A DNA stretch of 64,000 bases from Porphyromonadaceae bacterium W3.11 (GTDB taxonomy: Bacteria > Bacteroidota > Bacteroidia > Bacteroidales > Porphyromonadaceae), in assembly GCA_030434245.1 (NCBI GenBank), contig JAUISX010000002.1, forward strand, positions 62,001 to 126,000. Reading direction: 5' to 3'. The notes beneath the pieces were generated by a model. The model was not told the DNA's origin. It ran no database searches and saw nothing but the letters and a program-made list of their open reading frames with translations. Made by a program: the position numbers and the translations under genes. The stretch's first letter is position 1, and each line of letters starts with the position of its first letter. Shown here in pieces: positions 59,782 through 64,000 of the stretch.

Positions 59782-61553
59782 TGGTTGGCTCTATAGACAA
59801 TTCTGGTAATCCTGCAGGAAATGAGCTGATGACCTTTGGGAATAATAAAGGAATATCAATGTCGGAGAAACTTAATCCCATTGCAAATATTAGAAAAGGT
59901 AGTGAACCTCCTATTACCCGCGAGGCATACCTAGATAATTTCACAGCTTACATCTCTGAGAACAGTAACTTTTCGTTGGGCAATGACTTGCAGTTAAAAC
60001 TAAATATAGATTATCTCTATGACAAGGAGCTCAGTGAGAGCCTTATGCTATCTAAGTTTTACCGCTCTGCTGGGAAAGAAGCAATCCAATCAAATGAACA
60101 GATTAACTCAAATGAAAAGAGACATGAGATTTCGGGAAGTGTAGATCTGGAAAGCAATAAACCTAATAGATACTTCAACAATCATTTCTCTGGACAGTTC
60201 GGCAAGATAAATTCCAATGGAATTGTCATGCTTAACAATGAACAAAATGTAATACAGAATCAAGCTATTGATAGTTATCATCTAAAGAATTATACCCATT
60301 ACTTAACAAAGGAATTTACAATTCCATTTGAGATAAAAAGTGCACATCTATATAGGAAGGGAAAAGAACAGTACGAAGCACAATTGGGCCAGCCAACAAG
60401 TGTGGTACAAGATGCTGATCACTCTTTATTTAAGACCGATAATTTTATTACAGTACCAGATATTGGATTAGGGAAAGGATGGAGATATACCCCTGTTATT
60501 GCAGTAGCTTATTATAATCAATCAGTATTATTAGAAGAGCAATCTCGCGATGAGATGCTAGAGTCATCTGTGGGTCAATCATTTACTTTCATCGACAATA
60601 ATACTTCACTGTTTTTCTCTGTGCCTATCTATTATAGATGGAGGAGTTTAGGTAGTCTTAGAGATAAGAGTTGGTCTATAGAGCCAAACCTTAGTCTCAA
60701 ACAGAGCATAGGATATAAGTGGCAAATAGCACTTGGGGCTGATTATAAGAAGCTCTTTCCCTCTTTGATGGAGATCTACCCAGAAGCTATATACCTGGAT
60801 TATCGTACTAAGAGAATGGGTGAAACGAAGTTATATCATAGACATCAGATTTCTGCAAATACCAAGGTGGACTATAATAATTTCATGAATCTCTTTTCTG
60901 GATATTTTAAGGCAGTCTATCTGTACCAAAATGCACCAGTGTTAAGTTCTTATACCGTTACAGGAGAAAATGACCTAAAGATGAGTCTTTTACCTATCAA
61001 AAACGACTTGTCAGTATGGAGCTTGGAGTCAAGTATTAGTAAAGGATTTTCGTGGAAAGGTCTAGGAATAACGATGCTTCTAGGATATAGTAATGTACAG
61101 GGGCTAACAGCTTTAAAGGAGGAGATAAAAGACTACACAAATCAATTATCTAATGTCACGACTGAGATTAAGCTTAGTCCTATAAGAAAAGTAATAATTG
61201 ATTACAAAGTGACTCTAGAAAAAAGCAAATTCAAAATTGCAGGAGAAAACAGTCAGGATAATTTTAGGGCCAATCAAGAGTTCTCACTAGGAGTAGATCT
61301 CTTTTCTAGCTTCTTTTGTAACATAGATCTGAACCATACCTATTTGGAGTATCCTGGAGTCAAAAAACATTTTACGCTGCTGGGTGCAAATTTTAGATAT
61401 AGGCAACCTAAGTGGGATCTAAGCTTTAACGTAAAAAACCTGATGAATACTGAAAATTATACTCTTATTCATCACCACGAGTATGGGAGCTTTATAACCC
61501 AATATAAATTGAGACCACGGGCTTTTATGCTTACTCTAGATATAAAGATATAA
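59781..61553 (+). CDS. Outer-membrane receptor-like protein, barrel part (frameshifted)
   Basis: The frame has 590 residues, no signal peptide and begins in mid-barrel (MVGSIDNSGNPAGNELMTFG). It consists of alternating-polarity strands and ends in a Phe-poor but barrel-like terminal strand (RAFMLTLDIKI). The sequence joins the preceding frame smoothly after a -1 shift (..ETIST-L-MVGSID..), so both are pieces of one TonB-receptor-like gene. Alone it could not be exported. Either the gene is a recent pseudogene, the shift is a sequencing error, or the TAATG overlap restarts translation. It is followed by the GLPGLI gene after 27 bases. Confidence 0.8.
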   Translation: MVGSIDNSGNPAGNELMTFGNNKGISMSEKLNPIANIRKGSEPPITREAYLDNFTAYISENSNFSLGNDLQLKLNIDYLYDKELSESLMLSKFYRSAGKEAIQSNEQINSNEKRHEISGSVDLESNKPNRYFNNHFSGQFGKINSNGIVMLNNEQNVIQNQAIDSYHLKNYTHYLTKEFTIPFEIKSAHLYRKGKEQYEAQLGQPTSVVQDADHSLFKTDNFITVPDIGLGKGWRYTPVIAVAYYNQSVLLEEQSRDEMLESSVGQSFTFIDNNTSLFFSVPIYYRWRSLGSLRDKSWSIEPNLSLKQSIGYKWQIALGADYKKLFPSLMEIYPEAIYLDYRTKRMGETKLYHRHQISANTKVDYNNFMNLFSGYFKAVYLYQNAPVLSSYTVTGENDLKMSLLPIKNDLSVWSLESSISKGFSWKGLGITMLLGYSNVQGLTALKEEIKDYTNQLSNVTTEIKLSPIRKVIIDYKVTLEKSKFKIAGENSQDNFRANQEFSLGVDLFSSFFCNIDLNHTYLEYPGVKKHFTLLGANFRYRQPKWDLSFNVKNLMNTENYTLIHHHEYGSFITQYKLRPRAFMLTLDIKI

Positions 61554-61580
61554 TTATTAACGGCTAATAGAATATTTAAC

Positions 61581-62417
61581 ATGAAACGAATTACTTTTTT
61601 ACTGCCATTATTACTACTTGCTATTACACAAATAACATCAGCACAGACGATGATACCGATTTCACCTCGGAAAGTAAATGTCAGTGACCAGCTCGATAAT
61701 GAGGTGTACAAAGTGACATACGACCTCTCTTTTGTATCTGATCCGAGTGATCCAAAGTTTATTACAGAGGATGTTATTACACTACAGATTGGTAAGCAGA
61801 TGCAAAAAGAATATAGCGAGAGCTACTACCAAGCTGATGTAGCAGCTCAGGAAGCGTTGGAATCAGGGAGATTTCCCAAACTGATGGTTAATCCTCTCAC
61901 AGTTTATGTCCTTTACAAGAACTGGCCCAATAATGGCGACGTAACAGTAGATTATCGCCTTCCTATGAAAGCTCCTGTAATGACATTTAAGGATAAGATG
62001 CCTACAACTAACTGGACTATGACCAATGAAGTCAAAGAAATCATTGGATATCGATGTCAGAAAGCGACAACAGAACTTGGCGGACGAATGTGGACGGTGT
62101 GGTTTACACAAGAGATTCCCGTCAACGCTGGTCCCTACTTGCTAGAAGGATTACCTGGTTTGATCTTAGAGGCGAAAGATGACGAAGGACACTATCACTA
62201 CACCTGCACTTCATTTACAAAGAGTGAGAGTAACTCGGAAATAGGGCGTTGGGAATGGGATCAACAAGAAATCACGAAGGATAAGATGAAAGTTCTACTA
62301 AAGGAGCTGTATGCTAATCCAGAGCAAACTGCTAAAGCTTTAGGTGCAAGCGTGCATTTTGGTGGGGATGCAATGCTTAATCTACCTTACAATCCTATAG
62401 ATATAACTTGGAAATAG
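61581..62417 (+). CDS. GLPGLI family protein
   Basis: The protein has 278 residues with a signal peptide ending TSAQ (about 21). The family's namesake motif is present: PYLLEGLPGLILEAKDDEGH (about 193-212), preceded by the conserved CQKATTELGGRMWTVWFTQEIPV. GLPGLI proteins are exported, of unknown function, found only in Bacteroidetes and usually next to receptor-like carboxypeptidase-regulatory/TonB proteins, as here (27 bases downstream of one). It ends before a strong terminator. Confidence 0.92.
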   Translation: MKRITFLLPLLLLAITQITSAQTMIPISPRKVNVSDQLDNEVYKVTYDLSFVSDPSDPKFITEDVITLQIGKQMQKEYSESYYQADVAAQEALESGRFPKLMVNPLTVYVLYKNWPNNGDVTVDYRLPMKAPVMTFKDKMPTTNWTMTNEVKEIIGYRCQKATTELGGRMWTVWFTQEIPVNAGPYLLEGLPGLILEAKDDEGHYHYTCTSFTKSESNSEIGRWEWDQQEITKDKMKVLLKELYANPEQTAKALGASVHFGGDAMLNLPYNPIDITWK

Positions 62418-62587
62418 GTATTGTCATACTGTAATATCCCCCCTTCATAAACACCTATTCATAACATAAAGAACTAAATGAGTAGAAAGAAGGCTAGGGT
62501 TCTGCAATTGATCCTATAAATTAAGATGATAATAAGTTTATTCATTCGAACAATTTAAAGTCATTAATAAAAGATAAGTCAAATAAA

Positions 62588-62627
62588 AAAGTCGGTCTGG
62601 GAACTTGATTTTTCCCAGACCGACTTT
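62588..62627. terminator. Bidirectional terminator
   Basis: AAAGTCGGTCTGGGAA (62588-62603) pairs perfectly with 62612-62627 around an 8-nt loop, with A-rich and T-rich flanks. It separates the GLPGLI gene from the convergent barrel gene. Confidence 0.88.
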
Positions 62628-62703
62628 CTAATTCATTCAAGTCCTATTACTTCCAAAAAGAACGGGAGTAAATATGACTGTAATTTTCTCGACTCATCTC
62701 AAA

Positions 62704-63660
62704 TCAGAATGAAAGTGAAAGGCCTAAAGCAATTGTATTCTTAGTGTATTCATTTAGACCGATGTTATAACTTGCATCAAGGACAATAGATGCAATATCT
62801 AAGCCAAGACCGATAGTCGCATAATTCACATCCTTCTCAAGATGATTGAAACCAGTACGCACTGAAGCAAAGTTCGCATACGTGTATTCCAAACCAACAC
62901 CAGCTTGTACCATAGGATATGGAGTAACATATCCGACCTGAGCACTTAGCCCAATAGTATGCATAGAAGCGATTTCGGTACGGGCACGACCACCCAAAGC
63001 AATCGTAGAAGGTAAGTTACGATGAGAAACTGCTTCATCATCATTAAGAACCTTACCAAGATTATAGGCCGCAAGTGTCGCTTCAAGATTAGTATCGATA
63101 GATCCAAGAGCTACGACATTTGAATACGAAAGTCCTATACCTGCAAATAAGCTATAATTTGCCTTAATAGTATTATCAGCAAGCATTGAAGCCGTAACAA
63201 ATCCTTTCCATTGATCATTTAGTGCATACGCATAACCTAGGTCAAGAGTGTACTGATTGGTTCTGATATGTTTTTGAGTCTCATTACCAATGTCACTAAG
63301 GACCTCTAACTCACCTCCTCGGAGGTAACGTCCACCTAGAAATAAAGCATGCTGCTCACTAAAACGGTAACCAAGACTTGCATTGCCATAAAACTCCCTT
63401 GTCATGCCATCAAACTTAGGAAGAATCTGCCCAGATGCATACACCGACCATCTCTTATCCGCATTAAAGAAATATGTGGGATTAGCGTAGATATAGTTCT
63501 TAGAACCAGAGACCAGGTGCGTACCTCCCAGAGACTGTGACTTCACATCGGGCTGAATGTCAAACGTGCGGAAGGGGACGCTTCTTTGAGCCATCGCTGT
63601 TGCAGAAAGTGCGATAGTGGCTAAGATCATTACTAGGCACTTAAATATATTTTTTTTCAT
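62704..63660 (-). CDS. PorV/PorQ-family outer-membrane barrel protein
   Basis: The protein has 318 residues with a signal peptide ending AMAQ (about 25). The mature start (FRTFDIQPDVKSQSLGGTHLV) and early ANPTYFF match the PorV/PorQ family (FadL-like barrels), followed by about 14 strands and a terminal LGLSLSF with C-terminal Phe. PorV carries T9SS cargo from the translocon to the attachment complex; PorQ is a related T9SS component. At 318 residues it is shorter than PorV proper, so it may be a cargo-specific relative. The preceding gene encodes a T9SS cargo C-terminus. Confidence 0.83.
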   Translation of the reverse strand: MKKNIFKCLVMILATIALSATAMAQRSVPFRTFDIQPDVKSQSLGGTHLVSGSKNYIYANPTYFFNADKRWSVYASGQILPKFDGMTREFYGNASLGYRFSEQHALFLGGRYLRGGELEVLSDIGNETQKHIRTNQYTLDLGYAYALNDQWKGFVTASMLADNTIKANYSLFAGIGLSYSNVVALGSIDTNLEATLAAYNLGKVLNDDEAVSHRNLPSTIALGGRARTEIASMHTIGLSAQVGYVTPYPMVQAGVGLEYTYANFASVRTGFNHLEKDVNYATIGLGLDIASIVLDASYNIGLNEYTKNTIALGLSLSF

Positions 63661-63685
63661 TGTCTTTTATTTTCTACAATAAGCA

Positions 63686-63737
63686 ATGATAGCTAGCCAC
63701 TCGGCTATAGCAGCACTTATCAGTGACTAGCAATCAT
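63686..63737 (-). terminator. Hairpin between T9SS cargo gene and PorV-like gene
   Basis: ATGATAGCTAGCCACT (63686-63701) pairs with AGTGACTAGCAATCAT (63722-63737) at 14 of 16 positions plus one wobble; the loop holds a further small stem. It follows the cargo stop by 13 bases, so the PorV-like gene is probably not simply read through. Confidence 0.55.
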
Positions 63738-63750
63738 CTACTTACTTTGT

Positions 63751-64000
63751 TTATTTCACAAATACTTGTTCATAACGAGACATATTAGAGGACTCTAATA
63801 TCAATCTATAAGTATTTTGAGATAGATTACTTACATCTAGTGAGATATGTCCATCTTTTCCTACAGACTTAATACTTTCATCTATAAGAACTCTACCATT
63901 CATCGTCACAACCTTAACTCGTGGATCCTTTACTGACTTATTAATAATCAGATTTAGAGTATTCTTAACTGGCATAGGATACACGATGTGAACCGCTGCC
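63751..64000 (-). CDS. T9SS type A sorting-domain protein, C-terminal part
   Basis: The 5' part lies outside the window; 82 C-terminal residues are visible. They form a type IX secretion sorting domain: VYPMPVKNTLNLIINKS (the VYPNPxxxxLxI start), VVTMNGRVLIDESI, DGHISLDVSNLSQNTYRLIL, and SRYEQVFVK at the end (the usual KFVK). This domain directs the protein through T9SS, where it is cleaved and the protein is linked to the surface. A GTG at 63984 could be mistaken for a start, but the frame runs on to the window edge. The cargo's function cannot be seen. Confidence 0.9.
   Translation of the reverse strand, partial: AAVHIVYPMPVKNTLNLIINKSVKDPRVKVVTMNGRVLIDESIKSVGKDGHISLDVSNLSQNTYRLILESSNMSRYEQVFVK

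Overview
The window reads as a chromosomal segment of a Bacteroidales bacterium, most likely Porphyromonas or a close relative. The evidence is a Mfa-type fimbrial locus, a type IX secretion (T9SS) C-terminal domain, a family S46 dipeptidyl-peptidase with the DPP11 residue set, lysine/DAP synthesis through DapL, paired glycine-lipid acyltransferases, and promoters of the Bacteroidetes TAnnTTTG type. Genes are dense, mostly in co-directional runs with very short gaps or 1-8 base overlaps. I see no integrase, insertion sequence, prophage or CRISPR array.

Left end (1-5100, minus strand): a fimbrial operon read DUF3575 protein > OmpA/TPR protein > Mfa1 fimbrillin > Mfa2 anchor > a lipoprotein cut by the window edge. 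A perfect hairpin lies between mfa1 and mfa2, and an unusual run of nine 9-nt units lies just upstream of mfa1. 6089-9361 (minus): AraC-type regulator, Cys-rich membrane protein, ABC-3 metal permease, lipoprotein. 9787-13390 (minus): cation/H+ antiporter, dapF, dapL. 14249-20960 (minus): a lipoprotein, then an Smr/DUF2027 protein, a CYTH protein, DPP11 and a 5'-nucleotidase lipoprotein in one run.

21275-25276 (plus): glyS, an FKBP lipoprotein, surE, lpxB. 25301-28073 (minus): DUF4834 protein, copZ, copA. 28833-34910 (plus): a His/Cys-bearing lipoprotein with a PepSY-TM protein, then folP, cdaA and a DUF5686 outer-membrane protein. A tRNA-Arg(CCT) with its own promoter and terminator sits at 35716-35787, head-to-head with a glycosyltransferase. 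35894-44616 (minus) is one long run, MlaE-type permease > ATPase > glnS > SurA-like PPIase > OstA-like protein > small membrane protein > mutL, mixing envelope assembly, translation and repair.

45096-46586 (minus): queC and a TPR protein. 46910-54832 (plus): TPR protein, DUF4292 lipoprotein, EnvC-like protein, ribF, two acyltransferases (glsA/glsB-like), SPOR protein, folE. 55037-58176 (minus): metG and mnmA. 58972-62417 (plus): an outer-membrane receptor-like gene split by a frameshift, and a GLPGLI protein. 62704-64000 (minus): a PorV/PorQ-type barrel behind the C-terminus of a T9SS cargo protein.

The most unusual structure is a dispersed intergenic repeat present three times (13962-14060, 28408-28506, 44916-45005). 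Each copy carries three palindromes related to TTCCTATAGGAA at an exact or near-exact 22-bp pitch. The first two copies differ at about six of 99 positions and have opposite orientation.
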